The notes: a model not told the origin generated them from the sequence alone. DNA of 64,000 nucleotides from Luteimonas endophytica (GCF_029887875.1 NZ_JARXRM010000016.1:43430-107429), one strand, 5' to 3'. Counted from the stretch's first letter, positions 49,226 to 59,635 are shown. Numbers and translations: made by a program.

Positions 49226-49846
49226 ATGAACCCGAAACTCCCGACCCTCGGCGCCCTGCTGCGCGGGCTGAGGACCCGCAACGGCTGGACGCTGAAGCAG
49301 ATGAGCGAGCGCACCGGGATCCCGCTGTCGACCCTGTCGAAGGTCGAGCACGACCGCCTCACCCTGACCTACGACAAGCTGCAGCAGCTCAGCCAGAAGC
49401 TCAACGTGCGCATGTCCGAGCTGTTCGCCGAGCCGGCGCCGGGCGCGGAAGCGTCGGCGGTGACCGCACGCCGCAGCATCGGCGACCTGGACAAGGCGAT
49501 CCGCGTCACCACCGACAACTACGACTACTACTTCCTGTGCCCGGAACTGCGCCGCAAGCGCATGATCCCGGTGGTGACCCGGATCCGCGCCAAGTCGGTC
49601 GAGGAGTTCGGCGAACTGGTCCGCCATTCCGGCGAGGAGTACATCCACGTCCTCGAGGGCCGCATCCAGGTCCACACCGAGTTCTACGACCCGGTGGTAC
49701 TCGACGCCGGCCAGTCGATCTACCTGGACAGCAACATGGGCCACGCCTACCTGGTCGACCGGGGCTGCGAGGAGGCGGTGGTGCTCGGCGTGTGCTCCAG
49801 CGCCGACGAGGACCTGATGGAGGCGCTGCTGGCGCTGCGCGAATAG
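49226..49846 (+). CDS. XRE-family regulator with cupin domain
   Basis: A 206-residue transcription regulator. A helix-turn-helix at about 8-62 (LRGLRTRNGWTLKQMSERTG, STLSKVEHDRL) is joined to a C-terminal cupin domain at about 115-190 (HSGEEYIHVLEGRIQVHTE), which probably binds a small ligand. The arrangement matches PuuR-like regulators. A TATACT box lies in the 244-base upstream region, but no target gene is obvious from the context. Confidence 0.9.
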   Translation: MNPKLPTLGALLRGLRTRNGWTLKQMSERTGIPLSTLSKVEHDRLTLTYDKLQQLSQKLNVRMSELFAEPAPGAEASAVTARRSIGDLDKAIRVTTDNYDYYFLCPELRRKRMIPVVTRIRAKSVEEFGELVRHSGEEYIHVLEGRIQVHTEFYDPVVLDAGQSIYLDSNMGHAYLVDRGCEEAVVLGVCSSADEDLMEALLALRE

Positions 49847-49863
49847 CGCCTCCGCCGGCGCGG

Positions 49864-50316
49864 CTACTCCAGCCGGATCCGCACCGGCGAGACGAACCCC
49901 GGTACCGCGGCCTCGACCCGGGCCGAGGATTCGGCCAGCGCCAGGATCGCGCCGCACATGCGCGTCGCCGCTTCCGCCACCTCGGCGCCGCGGCCGCGGA
50001 AGATCGCCGCCATCGGCTTGACCTCGCGCGCGGTCCGGTCGGCCTCGCCGAGGAAGCGGCGCAGGTCCTCGTAGTACCCGGGGTCGCCGTGCGCCACGCG
50101 GCGGCCGTCCAGCACCAGCGCCTCGGCGTCGATGCTGGTGTCCACGCCTGCGCCGGTGAAGTCGATCCGCGCGTCGCCGAGATGCACCTCCGCCGGCAGC
50201 TCCACGTCGACGATGCGCGAACACTGCGCGGGATCCGCGGCAGCGGCGGCGCCGGTCGCCGCCAGGGCCGCGGCAGCGGCGAGCGGCAAGACCGCAGTGC
50301 GAAGCCGGAGATTCAT
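49864..50316 (-). CDS. Exported hypothetical protein
   Basis: A 150-residue protein with a clear signal peptide (about 1-26, ending AAAAADPA). The mature part begins QCSRIVDVELPAEVHLGDARIDFTG and is otherwise acidic, with one more Cys near the C-terminus that could pair with the first. No family is recognised. It is convergent with the cupin regulator gene. The start at 50316 is chosen because it opens the signal peptide. Confidence 0.75.
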   Translation of the reverse strand: MNLRLRTAVLPLAAAAALAATGAAAAADPAQCSRIVDVELPAEVHLGDARIDFTGAGVDTSIDAEALVLDGRRVAHGDPGYYEDLRRFLGEADRTAREVKPMAAIFRGRGAEVAEAATRMCGAILALAESSARVEAAVPGFVSPVRIRLE

Positions 50317-50521
50317 CGCGGGGCTCCTGTTGCGTACGCAGACGCGATTCCAACATGGCGCCGGCGCCGGGCGGGCGTGCATGAGGGCACCATGACTTCA
50401 TGCCTGGGGGCCAAGCGCCCTCCCGATCGCCGCTGGCGGGATAATCGCGGCAGCCCGACCGGAGCGCGCCCATGTCCACCTGGCTTTCCCCACGGCAACG
50501 CTTCCACGGCGGAGCACGCCC

Positions 50522-51568
50522 TTGAAGCCGGTCCTCAATGCCGCCCTGGTGGGCTACGGGTTCGCCGGGCGGGTGTTCCACGCGCCGCTGATCGCGCACA
50601 CCCCGGGCCTGGCCCTGCATACCGTGGTCTCGGGCCGCGCGGCGGCGGTGCGCGCGGATCACCCACAGGCACGGGTGGTCGCCCAGCCGCAGGCCGCGTT
50701 CGCCGATCCGGCGATCGATCTGGTGGTGATCGCCACGCCCAACCCCAGCCATGCGCCGCTGGCGCTGGAGGCGTTGCGCGCGGGGCGCCACGTGGTGGTG
50801 GACAAACCGTTCGCGGTCTCGCTGGCCGAGGCCGGCGCGGTGGTCGCGGCGGCGGAGCGGGCCGGGCGCATGGTCAGCGTGTTCCACAACCGCCGCTGGG
50901 ATACCGACTTCCTCACCCTGCGCGGCCTGCTCGACGCGGGCGCGCTGGGCGAGATCGTCGAGCTGCAGTCGCACTTCGACCGGTTCCGCCCGGAGGTGCC
51001 GGACCGCTGGCGCGAGCGGCCGGGGCCGGGCGCGGGGCTGTGGTTCGACCTCGGGCCGCACCTGGTCGACCAGGCGCTGCAGCTGTTCGGCATGCCGGAG
51101 ACGGTACAGGCCGACCTGGCGGCGATGCGCGACGGTGCCGGCGTCGACGACTGGTTCCAGGCCACCCTGCGCTGGCCGCGCCGGCGGGCGCTGCTGCATG
51201 CCTCCACGCTGTGCGCCGCCGGCAGCCTGCGCCTGGCCGCGCACGGCACCGGCGGCAGTTTCGTCAAGCACGGCCTGGACCCGCAGGAAGCGCGGCTGCG
51301 CGCCGGCGTGGTGCCCGGCTCGCCAGGCTGGGATGAGCGCCCTGAGCCGGGCGAGCTGGTGCGCACTGCCGGCGAAGGCCTGCGCCGCGAGCCGGTCGCC
51401 AGCGTGCCTGGGGACTACCGCGCGTACTACGCCGGCATCCGCGCCGCGATCCTCGGCCAGGCCGCGCCGCCGGTCACCGCGGTGCAGGCGCTGGAGGTGA
51501 TGCGGGTGCTGGAGGCCGGCCTCGAAAGCGCGCGGACCGGCGCTGCGGTCCGCCCCGGGCCCGGCTGA
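50522..51568 (+). CDS. Gfo/Idh/MocA-family oxidoreductase
   Basis: A 348-residue NAD(P)-dependent dehydrogenase. The Rossmann start ALVGYGFAGRVFHAPLI and the active-site motif DKPFAVSLAEAG (Lys in contact with substrate) are present, with a C-terminal beta-sheet domain (about 125-345). Substrates of the family are usually sugars or inositols; the one here is not known. The start is TTG preceded by GGAG. It stands alone. Confidence 0.9.
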   Translation: MKPVLNAALVGYGFAGRVFHAPLIAHTPGLALHTVVSGRAAAVRADHPQARVVAQPQAAFADPAIDLVVIATPNPSHAPLALEALRAGRHVVVDKPFAVSLAEAGAVVAAAERAGRMVSVFHNRRWDTDFLTLRGLLDAGALGEIVELQSHFDRFRPEVPDRWRERPGPGAGLWFDLGPHLVDQALQLFGMPETVQADLAAMRDGAGVDDWFQATLRWPRRRALLHASTLCAAGSLRLAAHGTGGSFVKHGLDPQEARLRAGVVPGSPGWDERPEPGELVRTAGEGLRREPVASVPGDYRAYYAGIRAAILGQAAPPVTAVQALEVMRVLEAGLESARTGAAVRPGPG

Positions 51569-51586
51569 CCGCCTCGGCGGCGGACC

Positions 51587-52219
51587 TCAGCGGCGGACCT
51601 CCGCCGCCATCTTCACCGCGAACGCGGCCAGGGCGGTGCCCATCAGCCAGCGCTGCGCCAGCAGCCACAGCGGGCGCGCCGCCAGGAACCCGGCGATCGC
51701 CCCGGCGAGGATCGCGATCAGCGCGTTGACCATCACGCTGATGGCGATCTGCAGGCTGCCGAGCAGGATCGACTGCCCGAGCACGTTGCCCTGGGCCGGA
51801 TCGATGAACTGCGGCAGCAGCGACAGGTACAGCACCGCGGCTTTCGGATTGAGCAGGTTGGTCACCAGGCCCATCGCGAACAGCCGGCGCGGGCTGTCCT
51901 TCGGCAGCGCGCGCACCTGGAAGGGCGAGCGCCCGCCGGGGCGCAGGGCCTGCCAGGCCAGGTACAGCAGATAGCCGGCACCGGCCAGGCGCAGCGCGTC
52001 GTAGGCGTAGGGCACCGCCATCACCAGCGCGGTGATGCCGAACGCGGCGCAGACCATGTAGAACACGAACCCCAGCGCCACCCCGCCCAGCGAGATCAGC
52101 CCGGCCGCCGGCCCCTGCGCGATCGAGCGCGAGATCAGGTAGACCATGTTCGGCCCCGGCGTGAGCACCATGCCCAGCGAGATCAGCGCGAACGCCAGCA
52201 GCTGGGTTGGCTCGGGCAT
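51587..52219 (-). CDS. LysE/RhtB-family amino-acid exporter
   Basis: A 210-residue inner-membrane protein with about five or six helices. The N-terminal motif LISLGMVLTPGPNMVYLISRSIAQG is the LysE signature, and NLLNPKAAVLYLSLLPQF follows near residue 110. Such exporters remove amino acids or related solutes. The ATG at 52219 is preferred to a GTG nine bases earlier. It is convergent with the oxidoreductase gene. Confidence 0.9.
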   Translation of the reverse strand: MPEPTQLLAFALISLGMVLTPGPNMVYLISRSIAQGPAAGLISLGGVALGFVFYMVCAAFGITALVMAVPYAYDALRLAGAGYLLYLAWQALRPGGRSPFQVRALPKDSPRRLFAMGLVTNLLNPKAAVLYLSLLPQFIDPAQGNVLGQSILLGSLQIAISVMVNALIAILAGAIAGFLAARPLWLLAQRWLMGTALAAFAVKMAAEVRR

Positions 52220-52341
52220 GGCGGACACTCACTGGGACCAGACAGCGAAAATACGCGATCTCCGCCGGCCGATCTGCGTTGCGCTGCGCAATGCAGCGTG
52301 CCGTCCGTGCGGGTTCGCGCCCAGGGACCACGCCCGCCCCA

Positions 52342-52452
52342 CCGTAGGAGCGCCCATGGCCGCGAGGGCCGCGGATGTCTCCGGCCAAGCGGGCGGCGAT
52401 CGCGGGCGTTTGCCGCCGCGCGGGCGTTCGCGTGCATGGCACGCTCCTACGG
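52342..52452 (-). repeat. Copy of the ~110-bp palindromic intergenic element
   Basis: The ends are perfect inverted repeats, CCGTAGGAGCG at 52342-52352 and CGCTCCTACGG at 52442-52452. The inside also tends to pair (CCATGGCC and GCATGGCACG arms). It lies between the LysE-type gene and the dehydrogenase gene and is in the reverse orientation to the copies at 53444 and 55372. Confidence 0.7.
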
Positions 52453-52473
52453 AACGATCGCGTCGGACGTGCC

Positions 52474-53379
<906 letters not shown>

Positions 53380-53443
53380 GCGTGTCTCCGTCAGCGGCCG
53401 AACGCCAGCCTCGCACACCACCGCTCGCGCCGCACCCCGGCCC

Positions 53444-53553
53444 CCGTAGGAGCGTGCCATGCACGCGAAAGCCCGCACCGCGGCCCAGCCTGGAATCACC
53501 GCCCGCCCGACCGGAGCCCCCCGCGGCCTTCGCGGCCACGGGCCGCGCCTACG
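53444..53553 (+). repeat. Copy of the ~110-bp palindromic intergenic element
   Basis: It begins CCGTAGGAGCGTGCCATGCA and contains CCCGCGGCCTTCGCGGCC, ending near GCGCCTACGAG. Both halves match the elements at 52342 (reversed) and 55372. It fills the gap between the dehydrogenase gene and the sialidase-like gene. Confidence 0.7.
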
Positions 53554-53568
53554 AGAGACGCGCGGAGC

Positions 53569-54873
53569 TCACCCGCCCGCCAGCAGCCGCGCGCCGCGCA
53601 GCTGCGGCCGTCCATCGATCACATCGGTCCATACCGCGTGGGCGATACCCTCGTGCACCACCAGCCGCGGAAACCCTGTCGCGCGCCCGCGGCCCACCAG
53701 CCTCGCCAGCTCGATGCGCTCGAACTCGCGCGACAGATCCGGCGCCAGCCGCGCATACCACAGCGACTGCCCCTCGCCGTCCTCGCGCAGCCACAGCACC
53801 CGGACCTGGCGTTCGTCCAGCGCCACCGCGACGCGGCCGTGCACCCCGCCGCCGCGGTCTAGCACCAGCGGCTCGCCGAAGCTGTCGCCGGCGTCCTCGC
53901 TGTGGGCCATCCGCACCTGCGGCTCGTCGCCGGCGGCGGTGTACCAGGCCACCACCGCATCGCTGCCGCGCGCGTCGATGTCGGGGCCGTTCACCGGGCA
54001 GGCCGGCATGGTCCAGTCGTCGGCGTGCACCCGCTTCGGCGCGGTCCAGGCATTGCCCTCCAGCCGGGTGGCGAGGATGTCGCGGATCTCCTCGCCGGTG
54101 CGGCCGCGGTAGACCAGCAGCGCGCCACGGTCGGTCATCGCCACGTCGGTCTTGCAGCACTCGCAGGTGCGGGTGTCCACGGTGGCCTCGTGCACCGGCC
54201 GCAGCCCGGCATCGAACAGCGCCGAGCGCAGCATCATCGCGCCCCCGCCGCCATGTGCGCCATGGCCATCGCCGCCACCGGTGTTGCGGCCGTCCAGCCA
54301 GGCGATGCCGAGCAGGTCGCGGCCCTGCGGCCACAGCGAGACGAAGCCGTGCTCGGTCGGGGTGCCATCGTCGTGCGGCGAGACCGGCGGCGCCCAGTTG
54401 GCGCCGCCGTCCTGCGAGCGGGTCATCACCACGTCGTAGGCGTAGGGCGCGTCCGCGGTCTTCTGCAGCCAGTGCGCCCACAGCGCACCGTCGGCCGTGG
54501 CGAGGATGTGCGGGGTGTCGGCCCAGTTGACGAACATGCGGTTGCCGACGGCGATCGTCGCGGGCGCGTTCCGCCAGCGCTGCTGCGCGGTATCCCAGGC
54601 GCTGAAGCGGAACAGGTGCCGCCGCCCGGGCTGCGAATCGAGCCAGGACAGCAGGATGCGGCCGTCCGGCGCCAGCGCCAGGTCCGGCGCGGAGGTGCCG
54701 GGCGTGGCGCCCGGCAACGGCCAGTCGAGCACCCGCGTCGGCAGCGCGGGATCGCCGGCCGCGGCGGCCGGCGCAGGGGGCGCATCGGGCTGGCCGGTAC
54801 AGCCGGCGGCCCCGAGGGCCAGGACGATCAGCGGAATGCACCTGCGTGCGACAGTCGGCTTGGCGGTGTCCAT
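53569..54873 (-). CDS. Sialidase-fold (BNR repeat) lipoprotein
   Basis: A 434-residue exported protein. A signal peptide ends at LALGAAGC, giving a lipidated Cys near residue 25. The mature part looks like a beta-propeller with Asp-box repeats such as SQDGGANW and SEDAGDSF. A Cys-rich stretch, TRTCECCKTD, and a Gly/His-rich loop (GDGHGAHGGG) lie near the middle and might bind metal. True sialidase activity is not shown, since the catalytic Arg triad cannot be confirmed by eye. The start at 54873 opens the signal peptide. Confidence 0.8.
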   Translation of the reverse strand: MDTAKPTVARRCIPLIVLALGAAGCTGQPDAPPAPAAAAGDPALPTRVLDWPLPGATPGTSAPDLALAPDGRILLSWLDSQPGRRHLFRFSAWDTAQQRWRNAPATIAVGNRMFVNWADTPHILATADGALWAHWLQKTADAPYAYDVVMTRSQDGGANWAPPVSPHDDGTPTEHGFVSLWPQGRDLLGIAWLDGRNTGGGDGHGAHGGGGAMMLRSALFDAGLRPVHEATVDTRTCECCKTDVAMTDRGALLVYRGRTGEEIRDILATRLEGNAWTAPKRVHADDWTMPACPVNGPDIDARGSDAVVAWYTAAGDEPQVRMAHSEDAGDSFGEPLVLDRGGGVHGRVAVALDERQVRVLWLREDGEGQSLWYARLAPDLSREFERIELARLVGRGRATGFPRLVVHEGIAHAVWTDVIDGRPQLRGARLLAGG

Positions 54874-54930
54874 GGCCCAAGCGTACCCTGCGTTGACCGC
54901 CGCTGCCCGGCCGCCCGTCGACTCCCGCCC

Positions 54931-55317
54931 ATGCTGGTCATCGTCGCCACCTACAGCGACCCGATCGAGGCGCGCATCGCCTGTGGCCTGCTCCTGGCCG
55001 AGGGCATCGAGGCGCACCTGGGCGACGAGCACAGCGCACTGGCCAACTGGGAATGGCGGCTGGCGATCGGCGGGGTGAAGCTGCGCGTGGCCGAGGAGCA
55101 GGCGATGCATGCGCGCCGCATCCTCCAGGCGCTCGACGAGGGCGCCTATGCGCTCGGCGATGAAGTCGATCCGCCGCTCCTGGCCGGCCACCTGCAGCCG
55201 CCGGACCGCGAGACCTGGTCCAGCCGCCTGGCCTGGGCCGCGCTGGTGCTGTTCGGCGTTCCGCTGCCGTGGCGGCGGCGCCGCGAGGAGAGGGCCACGT
55301 CCATCCGCGGTTTCTGA
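54931..55317 (+). CDS. DUF2007 protein with C-terminal membrane segment
   Basis: A 128-residue protein. Residues about 1-65 form the DUF2007 ferredoxin-like fold ([21 protein letters not shown], with [14 protein letters not shown]). A hydrophobic segment near 105-118 ([15 protein letters not shown]) precedes an Arg-rich tail. Members are called putative signal-transducing proteins, without proof. It is divergent from the sialidase-like gene. Confidence 0.85.
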   Translation: MLVIVATYSDPIEARIACGLLLAEGIEAHLGDEHSALANWEWRLAIGGVKLRVAEEQAMHARRILQALDEGAYALGDEVDPPLLAGHLQPPDRETWSSRLAWAALVLFGVPLPWRRRREERATSIRGF

Positions 55318-55371
55318 GCCCCCTTTTGGCGGTGCGCGACGCGCTGCTCCGGCCTTCGCGGCCGCATCGCC

Positions 55372-55482
55372 CCGCAGGAGCGTGGCATGTATGCGAAGAC
55401 CGGCGCGGCTACCAACGCCGGGAATCGCCGCCAATCCGGACGGAGCCTCCCGCGGCTTCGCGGCCATGGGCCGGTCCTACGG
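55372..55482 (+). repeat. Copy of the ~110-bp palindromic intergenic element
   Basis: It begins CCGCAGGAGCGTGGCATG and ends GGCCGGTCCTACGG, with CCCGCGGCTTCGCGGCCATG inside. It matches the copy at 53444 in the same orientation and the copy at 52342 in reverse. It lies upstream of tex. Confidence 0.7.
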
Positions 55483-55574
55483 CGGAGGCCTTCGTCGAAG
55501 TCAACCGCTACCGCCGCGACGCCACGGTTGCCACAATTCCCGCTCCGCGGCCGCCGCCGCCCGGCACGCACATC

Positions 55575-58031
55575 ATGTCCGAATCGAACCCGCAACTCGC
55601 CCGACGCATCGCCGAGACCATCGCCGCCGAGATCGGCGCCCGCCCCGCCCAGGCGGAGGCCGCCATCGCCCTGCTCGACGGCGGTGCGACGGTGCCGTTC
55701 GTCGCCCGCTACCGCAAGGAAGCCACCGGCGGGCTGGACGACACCCAGTTGCGCGACCTCGAGACCCGGCTGGCCTACCTGCGCGAACTCGAAGACCGCC
55801 GCGCCACGATCCTCGCCAGCATCGACGAGCAGGGCAAGCTCACCGACGCGCTGCGCGCCGACATCGCCGCCGCCGACAGCAAGGCGCGGCTCGAGGACCT
55901 GTACCTGCCGTACAAGCCGAAGCGCCGCACCCGCGCCCAGATCGCGCGCGAAGCCGGGCTGGAACCGCTGGCCGACGGGCTGCTGCAGGATCCGAACCGC
56001 GTTCCCGAGGACTACGCCGCGGGGTTCGTCGACCCGGACCGGGGCGTCGCCGATGCCAGGGCCGCGCTGGAAGGCGCGCGCGCGATCCTGCTGGAGCGCT
56101 GGGGCGAGGACGCGGCGCTGCTGGGCGAGCTGCGCGGCTGGCTCGCCGAACGCGGGGTGATCCGCGCGCGCGTGGTCGAGGGCAAGCAAACCGCCGGCGA
56201 GAAGTTCCGAGACTATTTCGACCACGCCGAACCACTGGCGAAAATTCCCTCGCATCGAATGCTGGCGCTGCTGCGCGGGCGGCGCGAGGAATTCCTGCAG
56301 CTCGACCTCGACCCCGGCAGCGACGCCGAGGCCGGCCACGCCCATGCCGAGGGCCGCATCGCCCTGCATGCCGGCATCGCCGACCGCGGCCGCCCCGCCG
56401 ATGCCTGGCTGCGCAACGCCTGCCGCCTGGCCTGGCGCGCGAAACTGCACCTGCACCTGATGATCGACCTGGTCAACCAGGCACGGGAAAGAGCCGAGGC
56501 CGCGGCGATCGACGTGTTCGGCGAGAACCTCAAGGACCTGCTGCTGGCGGCGCCGGCGGGACCGAAGCCGGTGCTGGGGATCGACCCCGGCATCCGCACC
56601 GGCTGCAAGCTTGCGGTGGTCGATGCCACCGGCAAGCTGGTCGCCACCGACACCATCTACCCGCACGAGCCGCGGCGGCAGTGGGAACAGTCGCTGCACA
56701 CGCTGCGAGCGCTGTGCGTGAAGCACGGCGTGCGCCTGGTCGCGATCGGCAACGGTACCGCATCGCGCGAGACCGACCGGCTGGCGGCGGACCTCATCAA
56801 GGCCGCGCCCGAGCTGAAACTGCAGAAGATCGTGGTCAGCGAGGCCGGCGCCTCGGTCTATTCCGCCTCGGAGCTGGCGGCGCGGGAGTTTCCCGGGCTG
56901 GACGTGTCGCTGCGCGGCGCGGTCTCGATCGCGCGCCGGTTGCAGGATCCGCTGGCCGAACTGGTCAAGATCGAGCCGAAGTCGATCGGCGTGGGCCAGT
57001 ACCAGCACGACGTCGACCAGTACCGGCTGGCGCGCGCGCTCGATGCCCGCGTCGAGGATTGCGTGAACGCGGTCGGCGTGCAGGTCAACACCGCCTCGGC
57101 GGCGCTGCTGGCGCGCGTGGCCGGGCTGTCGGCGGGCGTGGCCGAGAACATCGTGGTCCACCGCGACGCCAACGGCCCGTTCCGCCGCCGCCGCGACCTG
57201 CTCGACGTGCCGCGCCTCGGCGCGCGGACCTTCGAACAGTGCGCCGGCTTCCTGCGCATCGCCGATGGCGACGAACCGCTGGACGCCTCCGCGGTGCATC
57301 CCGAAGCCTACCCGGTGGTCGAGCGCATCGTCGCCGCCACCGGCCGGCCGATCCGGGCGCTGATGGGCGATGGCGCCTTCGTGCGCGCACTGAAGCCGGA
57401 GCAGTTCACCGACGCGAGCTTCGGCGTGCCCACGGTGCGCGACATCCTCAAGGAGCTGGAGAAGCCCGGCCGCGACCCGCGCCCGGCCTTCAAGGCCGCG
57501 CAGTTCGCCGAGGGCGTCGAGGACATCAAGGACCTGCGGCCCGGCATGGTGCTCGAGGGCGTGGTCAGCAACGTCGCCGCGTTCGGCGCCTTCGTCGACA
57601 TCGGCGTGCATCAGGACGGCCTGGTGCACATCTCCGCACTCGCCGACCGCTACGTGAAGGACCCGCGCGACGTGGTCAAGGCCGGCGACATCGTCAGGGT
57701 GAAGGTGCTGGAGGTGGACGTCGCCCGCAGACGCATCGCCCTGAGCCGGCGGCTGGAGGACCCGGCCGGCGAGGGCGCCGCCGGGGCGGGTGCGAAACGC
57801 GCGGCGGCGACCGGCGAGCGCGACGGTGGAGCACGCCGCGGCGACTCCGGCGCGGGGCGCCGCCCCGGTTCCGAAACCGGACGCGGAGCCGGTGGCGGCA
57901 CCGGTGAGCGACCCAAGCCCGGCCGAGGGCCCGGTGGCCCGGCGCGGGGCGGCAGGGGCACGGGCAGCGCCCAGTCGGCGCCCTTCGACAGCGCCATCGC
58001 CGAGGCCCTGGCGCGCGCGCGCCGCGGCTGA
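55575..58031 (+). CDS. tex: Transcription accessory protein Tex
   Basis: An 818-residue RNA-binding protein. The N-terminal helical part ([41 protein letters not shown]), the YqgF-like core ([19 protein letters not shown]), helix-hairpin-helix motifs and a C-terminal S1 domain (about 653-725, [23 protein letters not shown]) are in the usual order. The last 85 residues are a low-complexity Gly/Arg/Ala/Pro tail. It borders the cassette array; tex itself has normal composition. Confidence 0.96.
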   Translation: MSESNPQLARRIAETIAAEIGARPAQAEAAIALLDGGATVPFVARYRKEATGGLDDTQLRDLETRLAYLRELEDRRATILASIDEQGKLTDALRADIAAADSKARLEDLYLPYKPKRRTRAQIAREAGLEPLADGLLQDPNRVPEDYAAGFVDPDRGVADARAALEGARAILLERWGEDAALLGELRGWLAERGVIRARVVEGKQTAGEKFRDYFDHAEPLAKIPSHRMLALLRGRREEFLQLDLDPGSDAEAGHAHAEGRIALHAGIADRGRPADAWLRNACRLAWRAKLHLHLMIDLVNQARERAEAAAIDVFGENLKDLLLAAPAGPKPVLGIDPGIRTGCKLAVVDATGKLVATDTIYPHEPRRQWEQSLHTLRALCVKHGVRLVAIGNGTASRETDRLAADLIKAAPELKLQKIVVSEAGASVYSASELAAREFPGLDVSLRGAVSIARRLQDPLAELVKIEPKSIGVGQYQHDVDQYRLARALDARVEDCVNAVGVQVNTASAALLARVAGLSAGVAENIVVHRDANGPFRRRRDLLDVPRLGARTFEQCAGFLRIADGDEPLDASAVHPEAYPVVERIVAATGRPIRALMGDGAFVRALKPEQFTDASFGVPTVRDILKELEKPGRDPRPAFKAAQFAEGVEDIKDLRPGMVLEGVVSNVAAFGAFVDIGVHQDGLVHISALADRYVKDPRDVVKAGDIVRVKVLEVDVARRRIALSRRLEDPAGEGAAGAGAKRAAATGERDGGARRGDSGAGRRPGSETGRGAGGGTGERPKPGRGPGGPARGGRGTGSAQSAPFDSAIAEALARARRG

Positions 58032-58104
58032 CTAAACCGAAGAAACCCTTTCTTCCGCACCCCGGCTTTGGCATTGGAACACTCCTGAAGCTGGATCAGG
58101 GTGT

Positions 58105-58152
58105 CCACTGAACCGAAGGAAGCTCCGGTTCGGCTTGAATGAATTGTTAGGC
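58105..58152 (-). repeat. Eroded terminal attC site
   Basis: The right half (CGGCTTGAATGAATTGTTAG and the core GTTAGGC at 58146-58152) is identical to other attC sites. The left arm has lost the RYYYAAC box and most pairing, keeping only ACTGAACCGA-like sequence. It marks the distal end of the array next to tex. Confidence 0.8.
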
Positions 58153-58548
58153 GTCACCCTCCGACGCACTGACCGGAACAAGCAGGTTTGCATCACGGGC
58201 AATTTTCCACTTCCCAGCATCTTTCTGCAGAATTGTAAGAGTATGGCCGGAGCGCACCATGGGCTCCTTGCCAAGCTGAGTAGCGGTAACTCTAAGCTTT
58301 GTAACGGCGTAAGCCCAATCGCCTTGGACCTTAACCTCTATAACTTCACTCTCGCCATCGAACTCTACAGATGCATTGGACTGCGCCTCCGATGCTTCGG
58401 CGAAGGCCGACTTGCCGAAAGGCTCTTGGCCAGCGACGAGAAACACTACATCGTCTGTCATTAGCCCGAGTACGGTCTCGGAGTCACCGGCCTTTGTAGC
58501 CGTCATCCACGTATCCACGAGGTTTCGGATCTCTTTCTCGTCATTCAC
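58147..58548 (-). CDS. NTF2-like (SnoaL/DUF4440) cassette protein
   Basis: A 133-residue protein with the cone-shaped NTF2-like fold pattern: EIRNLVDTWMTATKAGDSET, then VLGLMTDDVVFLVAGQEPF, then beta strands ending LTILQKDAGKWKIARDANLL. The group includes SgcJ/EcaC proteins, whose ligands vary. It is the cassette farthest from attI, and its TAA stop is formed by the attC core. A GGGAG stretch lies upstream of the start. Such a distal cassette would normally be weakly transcribed unless it has its own promoter. Confidence 0.88.
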   Translation of the reverse strand: MNDEKEIRNLVDTWMTATKAGDSETVLGLMTDDVVFLVAGQEPFGKSAFAEASEAQSNASVEFDGESEVIEVKVQGDWAYAVTKLRVTATQLGKEPMVRSGHTLTILQKDAGKWKIARDANLLVPVSASEGDA

Positions 58549-58565
58549 GACGTGCTCCCTGCGGC

Positions 58566-58625
58566 GTCTAACGCCTGAATTAAGCCGACCGGCGAAGCGG
58601 GTTCAGCTTGAACGAATTGTTGGGC
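58566..58625 (-). repeat. attC site 1
   Basis: 60 bp bounded by GTCTAAC and GTTGGGC core boxes. The arms TTAAGCCGACC and GGGTTCAGCTT pair with one mismatch relative to the other copies (CAGC instead of CGGC). Confidence 0.9.
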
Positions 58626-58641
58626 GGCGACACGATAGAAC

Positions 58642-59073
58642 TCACTTGCCCTCAGCTATAGCTTTGCGGCTGAACTCGAGCATATAGGCTTTGCGATTAT
58701 CTGAATCCTTGAGCTTGGCAAAATGACGGCGTTGCTCCTCGGTCAATTCAACTTGTCGGTAACCCAGGCGCGCAAGACATGCGTCGTGCGCTGCCATGAA
58801 GCGCTCCATGTCGCCAAAGCCCTTAGCCATGCCGGAGCTAAGCGAACCAGCCATTTGGGCTGCAGTGTCGTCGTTCAGAGTTGAGGTCGGAGCAATAGGC
58901 TCGCCACGCTCAGCGGCCTTTGCCTCCGCGAGACAAACCTCACCATCGGCGTCGAGTTGCTCTGCGGTCAACCCTTCGCGCACGACCAAAGTATCCGGAG
59001 GGACAATTGCGCAAGCGGTAATCAATCCGAACGATAAAACTGCCACAACTGCCTTAACGAGATGCTTTGACAT
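58642..59073 (-). CDS. Cassette lipoprotein
   Basis: A 143-residue protein with a signal peptide ending in a lipobox (GLITACA, Cys near residue 21). The mature domain is helical and charged (EVCLAEAKAAERGEP, MERFMAAHDACLARLGYRQ). Two further Cys residues near 47 and 97 could pair. A strong ribosome site, GGAGG, precedes the ATG at 59073, so translation does not depend on the neighbouring cassette. No family is recognised. Confidence 0.85.
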   Translation of the reverse strand: MSKHLVKAVVAVLSFGLITACAIVPPDTLVVREGLTAEQLDADGEVCLAEAKAAERGEPIAPTSTLNDDTAAQMAGSLSSGMAKGFGDMERFMAAHDACLARLGYRQVELTEEQRRHFAKLKDSDNRKAYMLEFSRKAIAEGK

Positions 59074-59114
59074 GTACTGCCTCCAATAACGTACCTAGCG
59101 ATGGCTCCCGAGCC

Positions 59115-59173
59115 GCCTACACCTGAATTAGGCCGAGCCGAGAAGCGGCTTGGGCTTGAATGAATTGTTAGCC
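59115..59173 (-). repeat. attC site 2 with damaged core box
   Basis: 59 bp. The left box reads GCCTACAC where other copies have GCCTAACAC; one A is missing, so the minus-strand core GTTAGGC becomes GTAGGC. The right box GTTAGCC and both arms are intact. Confidence 0.88.
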
Positions 59174-59620
59174 ATTTGAGGCCGCATAAGCATCCGCTGC
59201 CGCTCCAAAGCCACCGTTCTCTGTCTCTATGAGCACGAAGAACGACTCATCAAGATGCCCGAAGGGACCGCTCTCGTTGTCGCCGCACGCATCCCACGCA
59301 GCCTCAATTGCATCCTCACGCTCGTCACGATCTCGAGGATAAGTGGGGCCAAGAGCTGACATGGCTTGCTCTATCAGTGCCGCAGTTTGTGACATGCCGA
59401 TCTTACGGAACGCCTCGACGCCCTCCGGGGCGAGCACGCCAGTGCTGTCGGAGAAAAACTAATCAAAGCCGCCATTGCAGATCTCAGGTTGGCACCAGTG
59501 CGCGGCAGATAGAACACGAGAAGCCTCGGGCGAAGCCGCATATCGCTGAAGGAAGGTGTCTGGGCCGTCGTAGATTGAGACCGTTTCCCAGATTGGATCA
59601 CCAAGATCCCAATAGCCCAT
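59168..59620 (-). pseudogene. DUF4375 cassette gene interrupted by an amber codon
   Basis: The frame from ATG 59620 to TAA 59168 would give 150 residues. Codon 54 (59459-59461) is TAG. It falls inside the family motif, which reads CNGGFD-stop-FFSDSTG; relatives have Gln after NGGF-x, and CAG to TAG is one base change. The parts on both sides are in the same frame and fit the DUF4375 (DMP19-like) pattern, a helical fold. A shorter product starting at GTG 59437 would lack the motif. Confidence 0.85.
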
Positions 59621-59635
59621 ACAGTCTCCCCAAAT

